Part shown: piece after piece, positions 9,958 through 22,919 of the stretch
How the letters are laid out: the number at the start of each line of letters is the position of its first letter
How positions within the stretch are numbered: the first letter of the stretch is position 1
Notes under the pieces: generated by a model
What the model saw: only the letters and a program-made list of their open reading frames with translations
Databases searched by the model: none
Told to the model about the DNA's origin: nothing
Assembly (NCBI GenBank): GCA_051453625.1
Contig: JBOZIK010000001.1
Span: forward strand, 177,270,661 to 177,334,660
DNA: 64,000 bases
Direction: 5' to 3'
Origin: Welwitschia mirabilis
Lineage: Eukaryota > Gnetophyta > Gnetopsida > Welwitschiales
Made by a program: the position numbers and the translations under genes

Positions 9958-12709
9958 TATGCCTTATAATTCTTCTTATTCCTTAAATTTTACACTACTA
10001 CATGATACATTTCTTGATGAATGTCCTTTAGGTTTGTAAGAGGAACCTTAGTATGCTAATTTATCTAATTATCTTATTACTCAAAAATTACTTAAACATT
10101 CAAATACTCAAAATAAAAGGAGTTTCTTGCATGAGATGAATAAATACTTTTAGAAGAATTTTTATTTATTTCAATATTATTTCAATAAAATCATTAATAA
10201 ATACCTTTTACGCTCTAAATCAATAGGTCTTATAAAAGTCTCACATCACAGTAATTGTAAGGATTACTTTCTATAATGTGTATCTACTTATCCCTCTTAA
10301 TGGAGCTAATATGAATGAATTCTTATTCCTTTGATATTACCACTATAGGCTATCCTAATGGTCTTATGTCTTAGTTATGAATTTCTTTATGATAATTAGT
10401 ATTGAATTAAATGAACTTGTATCTAATCTAGAAATTTTTAATACCTCATATTTTGAAAAAATGTTAATTTTAAGAAGTCATAACCTTGTAATCACATACA
10501 ACATATCTCTAGTAAGGCATAATCCTAAGGATAAATTTTTATTCTGATTAGAATATAATGACCAATGGTCCATTAATTCTTAGTAATGCTTAAAAACTTT
10601 TAATCTTAATGTAAATTTATACAAAAATTTAAACATATATATGACTAAAATTGTTATGCAAGCATGGATGTTATGTTTGAGTAGATGAAAAGATCATGTC
10701 ATGGTGCATATAACGGGAGGTAAATTAAAATATACACACATACACAAAAATAAAAAACAAACAAAAAGAAAAAAATAAACATACACCCCCTCCTCCAACA
10801 CAAACACACACACGCACACATGCACATGCACACATACAAGTGCATATACAATTTCAAGTTAAAACATCATGATTGTACTCTTATCAAGATAAGTAGATGC
10901 TTACATGTCTGGACCATTAGTGCCTTCATATTACAATCTTAGTTACTCTATCAGAATTTGAATGGTATTGCTATACCATATTTTGCCCAATTATGTCTCT
11001 AAAAATTCCTAAGATTGCATTAAATTATATGATGAAAAGGATTTTTTATGAGGGATTTATTTGATACTACTATTATAAAGGAAAGTTAAGGCTATTTATG
11101 TGAAACATCTAGGAAGATCTTATATGTTAAATGAATAAGTTTTATGTAAATTGAAGGGTTTCATTATTGGGTTAGAATGATCAAAATTCACTAGCATTGA
11201 TCTTAGATTTCTTTCAAGTTATTTTAAAATATGGTTTCCTTACTTTAAAAATTGTACCTATATAATCAAAAATTACATTATTCTATCTTCCCATTCTACA
11301 TCCATGAAAAAAATTTGAACATAAAGATTTCATTGTTTTTGCATAAGATTTTCTTTTCATGTTTCAAAATCATAATAAATGTTATTTTTAATAGGTGTAA
11401 TAAATTTAATTTTTATTTTCTTATGCATAACATATCTTGTTAAGGATAATACATATCTACTTTATGTTAATCCATGTCACACTTGATCTCAATTGTCCAT
11501 TGAAAATGAATTATTAATATCTTATATTACTCCTTTACTACTATTGCATTTTGTTAAGAAGATATCTATTCCTATGTCTTACTCTACCCTTGTGTTGTTG
11601 TTCTTGCTTTCATTGCTTGTCCTTGTTACTAATAGAGTAGTTCAATAATATATTCTACTAATGTTACTACTCTTTATTGCCTAACCACATTCATCTTTTT
11701 ATAGAATGCTCATAAGAATAAGAGATTTCATTGTGAAGGGTTATTTTTACCAATTTTTATAGGAATATGTTATTGTTTACTTAGAGAAGATGAATGAAAG
11801 AAGATGAAGGATCCTTCTTCATGAAAGATGAAAAATCTTCTTTTCTAATGAAGCTTGTATGTTGTGTATGATAATGAAAATGATGGAGAAGAGGACAAGA
11901 AGGAGGAAGAAAAGAGTTTTTCATGGAAACTTACTACAATAATAAGAATACTTGAGATTTTTATGGGTTTAGTGCATTTTTTAGAGCCCTTTCTTTATCA
12001 AATGATAAAGTTTATTTAAAAAGCCATTTAATTAATTCTTTATAGAATTAGTTGTTTAATATCCTTCAAAATAAGAAATGTGTCTTACCATGTAGGTTTC
12101 TTTTTAAGAATCAATTGGCACTTTTTAGGTTTATTATTAGATACATATGCCACTTCTCTCACATTCTTCCTCACTCATTTTAATTGCTAGTATTTAAAAT
12201 GAAAAAATATTTAAATTTCATAGGGCATTAGTAATATTCACCATGGCACTACAATTAAGAAAATAAAAAAGCCCAGTGGAAGTATAGTTATGTGTGCTTG
12301 CTTATAAAAGTAAGCTTTAAAGTTAAAATAGATGAGAAAAAATGCAATATCCTATTTGAAATTAGGTCTTATTATTTTGCTCATTTTCTTACTTTGTAGA
12401 TTTTAGCATTTGGTCTTAAAGAAGTTTTTCTCTTGTAAAATGTTTGTAAATTTCTCTGCAATTTTAAAATCTTCAAGGGATAATACCAATAATTTTTAGA
12501 TCCTATCCATCCCCATCTTACTCCCCACCACTATAAATCCATCTTGTAAGTAACATTCTTAGATTTGTAAATGTTAGTAAAACCTGACATATTAATGGAT
12601 GAAATGGAAATCTTATTTATTTCATTATATGTCATCAAATTATAAAATTAAAGAAGCATGATAAGGCAAACTAGTCATTAAAAATAGAAGTAAAAACTTC
12701 TAGGGTTCA
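9958..12709 (+). other. Probable 3' part of the Athila-like element, no domain recognisable
   Basis: This interval should contain the integrase and 3' untranslated or envelope-like region. I could not recognise the HHCC finger or DDE core of integrase in any frame. The sequence is AT-rich with one C/A-rich tract (10,725-10,850). The only larger open frame, at 11,252-11,443, is low-complexity and matches nothing I know. Deletion of the integrase or decay beyond recognition are both possible. Confidence 0.4.
10725..10850. repeat. C/A-rich low-complexity tract with (CA)n
   Basis: The plus strand is almost free of T over about 100 bases. It runs from tatacacacatacacaaaaat through A-rich and cccctcctcc words into acacacacgcacacatgcac. 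This is an imperfect CA microsatellite fused to a purine-rich tract. CA/TG tracts of this kind can form alternative DNA structures, but no function is implied. Confidence 0.85.
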
Positions 12710-14890
12710 ACAAGGAGAAGGAGGAGAAGAGAAATAGAATTAATAAGAAAAACAATGAAGATCACCTAGTTCCATTTATTCACTAAAGGAAAAAAAAAAT
12801 TCATGGACATGTTTCTTAAGAAGTTAAAAAATAAGGTGTAGGAAATTTAGAGAAAGATGAGAAAAAAAAAGAAATAAATAATACAAAATATTCATAAAAG
12901 TAGAATACAAGTGATATCAAAACATGATCAAATCCATTAGAGAGTAAGTTGTAGAGGGATCTTCTCATAAAAGATTTCCTCCAAGACTGCCTTATTTTAT
13001 ATGATGTAATTTTTCTTTCTATTTATTTCTTCTACATAATTCCTTGTACGCCTTATAATGTTTTGAAAATTTTTAAAAAATAGAAATGATTTTTTTTACT
13101 TGTAAATTTAGCTTTAAAGTTAATTTTTTGGCATATTTTTAACCCTTTTCAACATTGAGGACAATGTAACATTTTGTCTTGAGGATGTAAGGCATTAAAA
13201 AGTTTTATAATTTAATCATTTGATGCCTCAACTTAGCATAAAAACCACTTAGTTCATTTACTCTGTCATATTTTAAGAGTATACAAATTAAAAATTTTAA
13301 GAAAAACATCAAAATTTACAAATGGAATTAAACTTAAAAAGTTGAAAATTTTTTTTGTTTTGAAATTTTATGCATTAATTTAATGTAGCTTAACATATAA
13401 AATAAATACAAATTTAAATTTGAAGTTTTTAATCTCATTTAAATAATTATTTTTAAGCTGGAAAATGATACATTGTAGATTATTAAGATTACAAATACCC
13501 TTTTGAACTTGGATTTTTTGTACTATTTGTTAGGAGACTAGTGAAATGCTATTTAAGTAGTTTGATTATCTTTTAATTTTAAAAAATTTTACCCCTCAAG
13601 CTTCAGTAACTAAAATATTTTAAAACTCTAAATAACATGTTTAGCATTGTTTTTTCACTAAAATATTTTAAAACTCTAAATAACATGTTTAGCATTGTTT
13701 TTTCGCTAGTAAAGTTTGATTCTTATAATTACCAAGATGTAATTTTGAAAAACAGACATTATAGATTCATTATGTAAAACATGCTATACTACTTTATTTT
13801 TGGTTAAAGGAATAATTTCTAAGGATATCAGTTTTATTATTAGATTCATGAAGCTACTAAACATTTAAAGCATAAGGGGTTCTATAAAAACTAGAGCAGA
13901 GATCAATCATGGCACAATAAATTTAAATCCATATAAAGTTAAAAATTTTAAATTAAATTCTAAAAAGTCATGGAAGCTTATAAAAGGATAAGGATCCACT
14001 TAATTAAGAAATTAAGTATTCATCATAAAATTCATTAATTATTATTATAGTCAGCATTGGCATTTTGATTTCCCTTATTTCCAATTGATTCCCTGTGGCC
14101 TCTATGGCTATGGTAAGGGCTCATCACATCATAAGGTTCTAAGTCTATTTCTTGCTTTCTAAGGATGAAATAATGATTTTTTTCATGAATTAAATCCCTT
14201 GCTATACCTATGGACATATACTAGAGTAAATTACTACTTCTTATGGAATTATTTTCCTTTTCCATCATCAATGCGTTTATGATACTCACATTAAAATATC
14301 CCATTTCGAATGTTCTTTTATATCTATTTGAGTTTAGTTGGTTAAATATTTTATTAGGATTCTATTGTAGTATATGATTTATGTATTAAAGTTTACGACA
14401 TATTTCATTCTTTTTTATAAAGTTTTATATGCCATTGTAAGCTTATCCATCCCTAAATAATGGTGATATTTTAATATCACAAGTTCATTTGTTTATATTC
14501 ATGATGTTTAAGAGAGATATGGTAAATAATCATTACATTTTGATGTAACCTATATTACTTAATGAATTATCATTTTGAATTAAAAAAATCATAATGATTT
14601 TTAGGGTTTTCTTTATATGGGCTTATTTTGTTCTTTGTCTTATGAATAATCATTTTTTGTACATAAGAGGAGAAGTTTTAATTTATAAATTTTTTATTTT
14701 CTCTAAAATATATTTCACTCTCTCTTTGATAATTTGTGGTTTAAGTGAATGATTTTGAGTTTTGAGATTCCCTTGTAATCCCTATCAAAGAATTATAGTT
14801 TGAATTACTTATACTATAGTAAAAAGTCTATTTTTTATTTTGAAGGCTAAGTTCTCTACCTTGACTTCTATGGTGTGTTTTCAAGTATTA
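12710..14890 (+). repeat. Direct repeat block B, related to 2,390-4,650
   Basis: This block repeats the ordered landmarks of block A in the same orientation: a gaggag-rich start, cttctcataaaagat, gccttataatgttttgaaaa, attgaggacaatgtaac, and cttataattaccaa. The tails also share ttgttctttg and atcatttttt/atcatttctt words near 4,420 and 14,635. Together the blocks bracket the Athila-like gag-pol. That makes them candidate LTRs, or LTR plus 3' leader, of one element, or the tails of two stacked elements. The copies are strongly diverged, so the insertion is old. No TG/CA ends were fixed. Confidence 0.6.
13609..13704. repeat. Perfect 48-bp tandem duplication
   Basis: Bases 13,609-13,656 and 13,657-13,704 are identical over all 48 positions. 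The unit begins actaaaatattttaaaactc and ends gcattgttttttc. Block A has no second unit at the matching place, so the duplication arose within block B. Identity in a region that is otherwise heavily diverged indicates a recent replication-slippage event or an assembly collapse or expansion error. Confidence 0.95.
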
Positions 14891-17800
14891 TTTTTAATAT
14901 TATTTATCACATCCACATACAAGATTATAGACAAATTTCATGTAGTATTTAATAAAAGTTTAGATAAAATTTTTATCTATATTTTGCATAAGATGAATGG
15001 TGTTCACATTTAAAGAGGAATAGCATTAAAGGCAGTTAATTAGCTTTAATAACTAAGAATGTGTTCAATCATTATTATAAAAAAGAAATTCATGATCTAG
15101 GTAGCCCTAATTAATAGTAATCAAATACTTTTATCCTAAGTAATTAATTAAAAAGTAAAGATCATGCTTCCTAAAATACTAGTAAAGATCCTAAGGAAAT
15201 TTGATGAGCAATATGATGCATGCTAAAATAGTTGGATAAAGGAGATACCAAGAAGAAAACTCAAGGTCATTAAAAATCCAAATCAATTACCAAAGATGTT
15301 AAATGAATAACCACTATGTCTAAGTGTAAAGGCTCATATCAATAGCTTTATATAATAGGTCAAGCACATTAGGTATAATGGACAAGGTAAGAGTTATAAT
15401 CTTATGATAGTAAGAAAGAATCTATCATAATGATAAATACATAGAAGAGGAAAGTGAAGAAGTATTCAAATCCAATGGATTCTTTGAATAATTAGACAAA
15501 GTAAATCTAGTTAAAAATAATGTAGACATAATAGGTTATGTGGATTCAATTGTTGCTTCCATAGTAAACTAATAAATAATGGATATGAGAGAAACTTAAC
15601 GATTAATAAATAGTTATTTAAGCTTATTTTATTATTTTATTATTGATATTTATTTTTTACCTATGAAATCATGCTAGCAACCTAAATTGATAAAACATAT
15701 TTTTTATACTATTTCACAAGTTAATTTGAATGAATTGTTAATTACTCAAAAATACGAATTTGGAGCCCATATTAAATTGCATAAGGAAGTGTTTTTCTCT
15801 ACTAATGCTTATGTAGTTTACAAACATAGTGATGCATTAAGTTAAAAATCAAACTTCAAATATATGATACAGTTACATGTTAAATAATTCAAGCATATAA
15901 TTTATGCAAAAAAGCATTTGTAATATAGTTCTAATCACATACATTATCTCCCTTAAGTACAAATATTATTTTTTAATGTATACCCTTGGGTGGTAGTATG
16001 TTTAGATTCTAGAACTATTTATACCCATGTCCTCCTTATGGAGGGCACATAAATTGATTGAATCATGTTGTGTATCTAAGTGTGGAGTTCCAAGACTAGT
16101 TAATTACATTTTTCTAGGGACCTAGTCATTTGATACATGAAGTTAAGGGTGTAATAGTCAAGCATGTTTAAGGCACTAATGAAGCAATTGGTGAAATTCA
16201 TCTATGATATAAAATTACTCTCTAATGGTAATTTCTATCTTAATGCTTTTGCTTATGATTTATATTTGTCTACATGATTCTATGTTTTATTTCTTTTGTT
16301 ATTAATGCATTTCATATTTAAAAAGTTGTCTTATCTTCTATGTTAGTAAGTCTTTTTAATTAAGATGAATTACAGCTATCACATAGTTGTTATAACCTTC
16401 TAGACATAATTAGAATCATAAATAATAGTAAGATGTAAAATTTATTGTATGCTAGATTTAACATTCATGTTTCTTTATGTTATCATTAGATAAAATCCTT
16501 TCTACTTGTTTCTTGCTACATTTTTTATAGAATGAAGAAATAAGAGATTAAAATAATGGTTATAAATTAAATAAGTTATTCTATGCAATATGCACATATC
16601 ATGATAAATGTTAAACATGGTTATTATAAGTTAATTAATTGGCCAAAAAAGTTTTTAAATTAAGGTTTTTTTCTCATTGTGTTAGACTATGTATAAACAT
16701 AATACTTGACAAGATTAGGTGTTATTATTTGATAAATTCTTTCATATAGATCATGTAAAAAATGATAATCCAAAAACATAAATTATATAACTTGATTAAA
16801 GAGTCTTGTTAAATCACACTAAAATCATGGTGATAACAACCTAGCAATTAGATCAATGTAATATAAATGATATATATTTTATTAAGATATAATGTTAGAA
16901 CATTATTCATAGTCACAATCCATATCATTAATAAGCTCTTTTTATTAATTATTTAATATTGATTAAATGAATATTACATCCTTAGAAATTTTATATATGA
17001 AATGAGTATCATTTAAGTATGTTATTAGTGATAATAAAGATGTTTAAATCATACGATAATAACTTTAATGATTGTCTAGTTTGTGTATGATAAAATTATA
17101 TGACTCTTACTCTTTATGGATTACATTATACTTCCTTTTCACTTATTAGATAATTAATCAATACTTTCATCATATCAAACTATAATTATTACTTATTTCA
17201 AAATTTGCATTTTATAATTATGTTTTTTAGAACTTGTTATCTACATACATATAGATTAAAATTGAAATGTTTCTAAGATTGTACAATTTTTAATGATTAG
17301 AATTCAACTTGTCCTTATGTTTTATTTATCACTATAAAGTTGAATTCATGGTACCCTACATTAAGGACTTTTCTTGTATGATTCATCTCATCATTATGTG
17401 TTACAACAATTATGAAGTATTCTCCTAGCTTCATAACATTAATATTGATTAGTTATCATGATCACATAGTAAATTCCATTACTATTCTTTATTAGTTATT
17501 CTTTTTGAGTAGAGTAATTACCCAAACTAAAGGATAGCTATTATTATTCCTTATAACTAAAATAGTCATTCGATTTAAAGAATAATCTTTTCATCCATAA
17601 TAAACTACATGATAATTTTAATTAGATGATCATTGTCATTTTTTTTTAAAGATGAAGAAATCATCATTATCATCTTTTTTCCTTTTAAAAGAAGAAAGGA
17701 TTATTATCATTGGCATCCATAATCTAAATGATTATCCTAGTCAGAAAAATATCATCATAATTATAAACATGAGATTTTTATATTCTTATATCTTACTTCA

Positions 17801-20800
17801 TGATAGGTTTTTCATATCCCTGTGTTTAAAAATTCTACATGTTCTTGCCAAAATCATCACTTTACATATGATTGTTATAGACTTATTCTTTCATGTTCAT
17901 ATTAGTAGCCTTCACTTGATTTATTTATTATGGCTTTACTAAAAGTTTGTAACCAAGTAATTAACTTGTCATCAGAAGGATGATGATTTACATGATATTT
18001 AATACCTATAAATTATCATTTTACATTCAAGATAATGATTTCATTTCTTTAGTTGAAAATTGACTATTACACACAATGATGATTCTAAGTTTAACTTTGG
18101 ATCTTTTCGTGTAATATGTTTAAAGGCATAGTATTTCTTTAAAAATCAATTTAGTACACGTTCTACTAATTTACTTAATTTTTAATATATAATTTAAATA
18201 ATTTTAATTCTCATCCATAATATTATTCATTAAGCATGAGAACATATAAGCCTTCATAACAAATTATGAATGGTTTGTTTAGGTATTACACAACACATCG
18301 TAATCATTTTAATTATGTAACAACATAGCATATTAATCCATGCATCTTTAAAAAATAAAAATAATTTTTAAAGTGATATACCATCATAGAAATAATGCCA
18401 TACATTTTGTAAAAATTTCAAATAATTCTCATTTCTTCATTACATCTTCATAAGTCTTAATTATACATTAATGTTTTTTAAAATTAAGCTATCAGAAAAC
18501 TTGATTAAGAATAAGAATGGATATTACTAATAATAGTATAATATCAACTATGATGATTTCATTTCCTTTAAGTTTCATAAGGATATAATTAAATTATTAA
18601 TATTCTATGAAACATAAAGAGGGCAATTAATTCCTCACATGGATGTATCTTCAACATTTATCCATGTAATTCTAAAGAAGAATATATATCTTAAGTAATT
18701 TCAGATATTTATTATTATTTAATATTATGGATAGATATATATACTCAAGAAGAAACGTTTTGTGTTGAATAAGGTATTTTACTAGTATTCAAAAAATAAG
18801 TCATCTATCTTCAAGAATACTAAATGTATAATTTTTATTTTGTCGTATATCAATGGTTTGGTATTGTTTTCTTCTTTTGTTAACATGGTTTGTTAAATCA
18901 AGGTATAATGTAGTATTCTGAAATGACTAACTTAAATTAACTAACCTAATATTAAAAATAAAATTAAGATAAATAAGGAAAATGTCTTTCATTTACATGA
19001 TAATTTTGTTATTAATTTTCTTAGATTTGATAACCCTTATAGACATAAAGTGCTAGTGAAAAATAAATCACTACTTCTGAAAGTGATTCTAGTTATATAC
19101 ACTAATGATACTTTTAAAATTTTATGGTCAAAACATTATAACAAAATCTTTTAGAAGTATAAAACTAGTAAAAGGAATATTTGGTTTTTTTTTTTAAATT
19201 TATAGTAGAAGATTTGTGCAAGGATTAATAAATTTTAAGAAAAATATTTCTTTATAGGAAAATGTGAACATGAAATATAAACTTCAACTTGAATCAAGTT
19301 CATAATCAACATAAATCTAGTCTATTTTTGAATTAGTGAGGATAATTTTAGGTTGTTTAATGTAGCTAGAATTTTTATAATTCGCTTATTTATTTTTTAC
19401 TATAATTGGATATTTTCTTGAAATTTCTAATGTATTTTTATGCTAAGAGTGATATGAGACCCCAATAAATTTAAGTTTTATAGTCTCTACTAAAAAAGGG
19501 GGGAAAGGAAAAACAATGTTATTAAGTTCTTTTAAAGTTTGAAATGAAAGTTAGTAAATATTTATTCACATAAATAATTAAATAAATGTTTGATATTTTC
19601 AATATTCTCTAAGGATAAAAGTATTATATTATCATGACTTATTATGCTAAAGGTTCATTATTAGATGATTAGATTAATTGTTTATTTAATGCATGCACAT
19701 CCTACTATTACCTTTTTCATTTACTACATCTCATAGTTCATATCTTTTTCATATTTCTCTTATCTTTATTTTGATAAACATATATTTATATGCCTAAATT
19801 TCACTTATTATTTGGATTTTACTATAGCCAAATGGTCATACAACCTCTTATTTAGTTGTGGAAAATATATAGATGTCAAAAATATTACCCATTAGAATAT
19901 CTTAGGTGCTTCTAGATTACATTTTTTGTTTAAGTAAAACTTAATTATACCAAAATATATTTTGTCTTTTAACTTATAAGGAAGATTATATTATCACATC
20001 CCTAAGAATAAGATAATAAGTTAGGCATTTTTAATTAAGATTTTTACTCATGTTTTGTAAGTAATACATTATTAACAATACTTATAAAAGAATATATTTC
20101 TTTAAAATTTTTTAAGTATTTTATATGAAATAACTTTAACTCATACAAAAATAGAGAAATGACATTTTCATGATACTATGTATTTGATCTTTACATTGGA
20201 ACGTACAATGGATTTTATAACATCAAATTAGCTTATGTAACAATAACATACTTCTCCTTAATATTAAAATAGTCTTATATTAATTAATATTATACTTATT
20301 AAGACATCTCATAAGGTGTTTGTTACATATCTCTCAAAGGTAATTTTTTAAGTCACATTTATGATGTTCCCTTCACATGTTATCTCCAAACCTAAGTAAG
20401 AATCAATAAAAATTACCTTAAATAACTAAACTTCTTAAATGTTTTATATACAAAATATTGTAATTATGGTATACTTTAACCTGTCCATGTAACATATGAT
20501 ACATGGTTAACCCAATATTATCTAGTAAAAAGGTTTGCTTCCAATAACATCCTATTAATTTCAAGAATAAACAAGAACCTAGTAAGCTCCTTATACTATA
20601 TATGAAATATGATTTTAGTTTAGACCATGACTTGATTTAACTAATATATGTATACTATTATACTTATTTTACTAGGATTCCCTTTGAGTAAATTCATATA
20701 GGTATTCTCATCTAGGTTACCATAACAAAATGAAAATGTAATGCCATTGTATCTATGCTATAGTATTAATTGTAGGAGCAAACATTTTTGTGTCTTTATT

Positions 20801-22330
20801 ATAGGATTATAAATATATTTTGGAAATAATGTGAGCTCTTTCTTTTCCAAAAATAAAATGTTGCTATTAACCCTATGATAGTAATTATTTATCAATTCTC
20901 ATATCCTACCTGTAATACCATTATTCTTAACATCATATAATGATATTAATTAGCATGATACTTATAATAAATTATTATGAATTCCTTGTTTACACTCTTA
21001 GGAAATTTAGTTAACTATATATGAAGATTTTTTGAGTAAGTTAACCATATCTTCTTATCAAAAATATATGTTTCCCTTATCTCTTTAAATTTATTCTAAA
21101 TTTAACTTTATAACAAACTACATGTCTGATTATGTTAGACTACTAAAGCATTATGATCATCACATGGTTTTTTCCCCCTTTCTTTTCTTTTCTTTTCTTT
21201 TCTTTCTTATCACTTACGAAATTATTTATTACATATTATAAGTAAATGCAAAAAATATATCCCCATATTTTTACATGAAAATTTATCTATTTTTATACCA
21301 CATGTAATGATCATGTTTTTTTGTGATAGTTAGATGTTAATAAACGTTGATAAACTTATATGAGGATTTTAAAAACTATATTTAAAAATGATATTTAGAA
21401 AGGATTAAATTATAAGCCCCTCTAGCAAATCATAGATAAATGAAACTTTTTTCTTATTATTTTGGATTATCCTTATCTACCTTGAATTTTCTTATATTTC
21501 TTATCTTGTAATCAATTAAAGCTAGCACCTATTACATAAAATCATCATAATGTTTTCACACCATCTATAGATAAGAGTAAAAAAATACTAATTGATATAG
21601 AAAAATTTATGTAACATAATGAAACTTATTTGAAAATTATTTTGTTAAAAGAAAGAAACACTTTTTTCCCTCATCCCTTAAGAGCATCTTTAGCACCTCC
21701 TCTCTTCATCATTGCTATGAAGATATTCCAAATTGATTTGCAACTCTTCTTAAAAAGAAAAAATATCTATTAGAGAGTATTTTTAAACTCTATTCATTAT
21801 TAAGTTTTAAAAACTTATGGAAAATCTTAATAAGTTCTTTAAATTTCATCATTAATAATTCAGAATGAAATATGTCATAAATCTCAGTTATGATAAATCA
21901 TTATGTTTAATATATTCCCAAATTAGAATATAGTATAAATAGCACATGATTTTTGAATTATCTCATCAAAGCACAGCATTTTCGTTAGACTGCCTTAAAT
22001 GTATTTTTATATGAATATTTATAATTAATTAACCATTTCATACTATAAAGTTATTTATGTACACACTTACAAAGGATGTAAGATAGATGAATTTCCTCTA
22101 AAATTTAAAGAATGAATTTATTTTTTAATTTAAATGTACTACATATCTATAATATCTTATCAATCATTTACAAAATTATAATGTAATGATTGATGATTAT
22201 ATTTATGAAATTTTTAAGAAAAATTACTAAGATGTTTTTCAAAACACACTACTTATCTACTACATCGAGTTAAATTATATGTTGAGAAATAGAAGTGATT
22301 GCCTAAAATGAACAACTATTAATTTTGATA
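14891..22330. other. 7.4 kb of AT-rich sequence with nothing recognisable
   Basis: I read this interval in all frames and see no protein similarity, RNA gene or clear repeat boundary. Open frames are short and of low complexity, for example 17,652-17,942, which is rich in Ile, Leu and Phe. A slightly more G/C-containing stretch at about 15,950-16,240 has no assignable content. The only sharp feature is a pyrimidine microsatellite at 21,174-21,207. The region is most simply very old, decayed transposon sequence. Confidence 0.5.
21174..21207. repeat. Pyrimidine microsatellite (CTTTT)n
   Basis: The plus strand reads a run of C and T only, with about five copies of cttt or ctttt following a ccccctt start. 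It is a short homopyrimidine tract. Confidence 0.9.
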
Positions 22331-22335
22331 TATAT
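22331..22335. repeat. Candidate 5-bp target-site duplication, left (TATAT)
   Basis: TATAT immediately precedes the first LTR start and matches the five bases right after the last LTR (51,801-51,805). Five bases is the usual size for Ty3/gypsy integrase. The sequence is low-complexity, so chance agreement is possible. Confidence 0.6.
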
Positions 22336-22420
22336 TATTATATCCCATAATTTGTAGCATTTAACTACTTAAATATTAAACATTTTAATCTCTTAATTAT
22401 ATGACATTTTTTGGTATTTC
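22336..22420 (+). repeat. First LTR of the Tekay-like array, 5' end before the LINE
   Basis: This begins tattatatcccataat, and runs through aactacttaaatattaaac and ttttaatctcttaattatat. It matches the starts of the LTRs at 37,115 and 47,691. The expected TG start is TA, a single G-to-A change. The LTR stops at ttttggtatttc and resumes with the same 12 bases at 27,813. Confidence 0.85.
22409..22420. repeat. LINE target-site duplication, left copy (12 bp)
   Basis: TTTTGGTATTTC occurs here and again at 27,813-27,824 with no mismatch. The LTR sequence reads continuously across once one copy and the intervening 5.4 kb are removed, judged against the LTR at 37,115. Confidence 0.9.
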
Positions 22421-22919
22421 TTATTTTTTTGGAATGAAATTTGTGCCCTGGAATAAGAAATGGGTCCTTTAAGAAAGTTGAATCATGAATATGGAAAGAG
22501 AGATATTTGAGATAATTGCAGACTGCCTAGTGAAAGACTAAAACTTGCAAGAGGAAAATAGGAAAGGTGGTAGATTACTAATACCTAGTTTATTACTTAA
22601 ACTAGTGATACTAATACGTAATATCCTTATGAGGGAGGTGGACTATGCTGAGCACCTAGTAGAGGAATATCATGAATAAGGGGATGAAGAGTAAAGAAAC
22701 ATAAAGCTTAGGACATTGCATTACTTTGCTGAAATTAGCCTTAAGGAAGTTAAAATCCTTCCTCAACTCAAAATCATTGATAGATCCCTAGGAAAGCATT
22801 TATAAATCCACAAGAGTAAAGCCTTAATGGAAAATAACCAATATGAAGTATTAGCACATCTCCAGAGTACAGGAAGACAACTGGGAAATGGACTAGCGAG
22901 TCTGATCAGATCTTCTTCT

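Larger units (their letters stand above)
6371..12700 (+). mobile_element. Athila-like Ty3/gypsy internal region, decayed
   Basis: Gag C-terminus, protease, RT and RNase H relics follow in canonical gypsy order on the plus strand, between two related direct repeat blocks. Athila lineage is indicated by the protease-RT sequence style: a GPSVN protease core, a PTRV-x-SK segment before the RT, and FPLPFIDQILERLVGY in the RT. Every domain has stops and frameshifts. I could not trace the integrase or any envelope-like ORF after about 9,960. A GC-richer insert splits the RT. Confidence 0.75.

Noticed and set aside
14035-14217. 60-codon minus-strand frame with a mixed composition (RDLIHEKNHYFILRK...)
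   Set aside because: It lies inside repeat block B and I see no clear equivalent frame in block A, so it is probably chance.
17652-17942. 96-codon open frame on the plus strand
   Set aside because: It is low-complexity and rich in Ile, Leu, Phe and His, as random AT-rich DNA gives. No motif, no repeat relation and no conserved neighbour support it.
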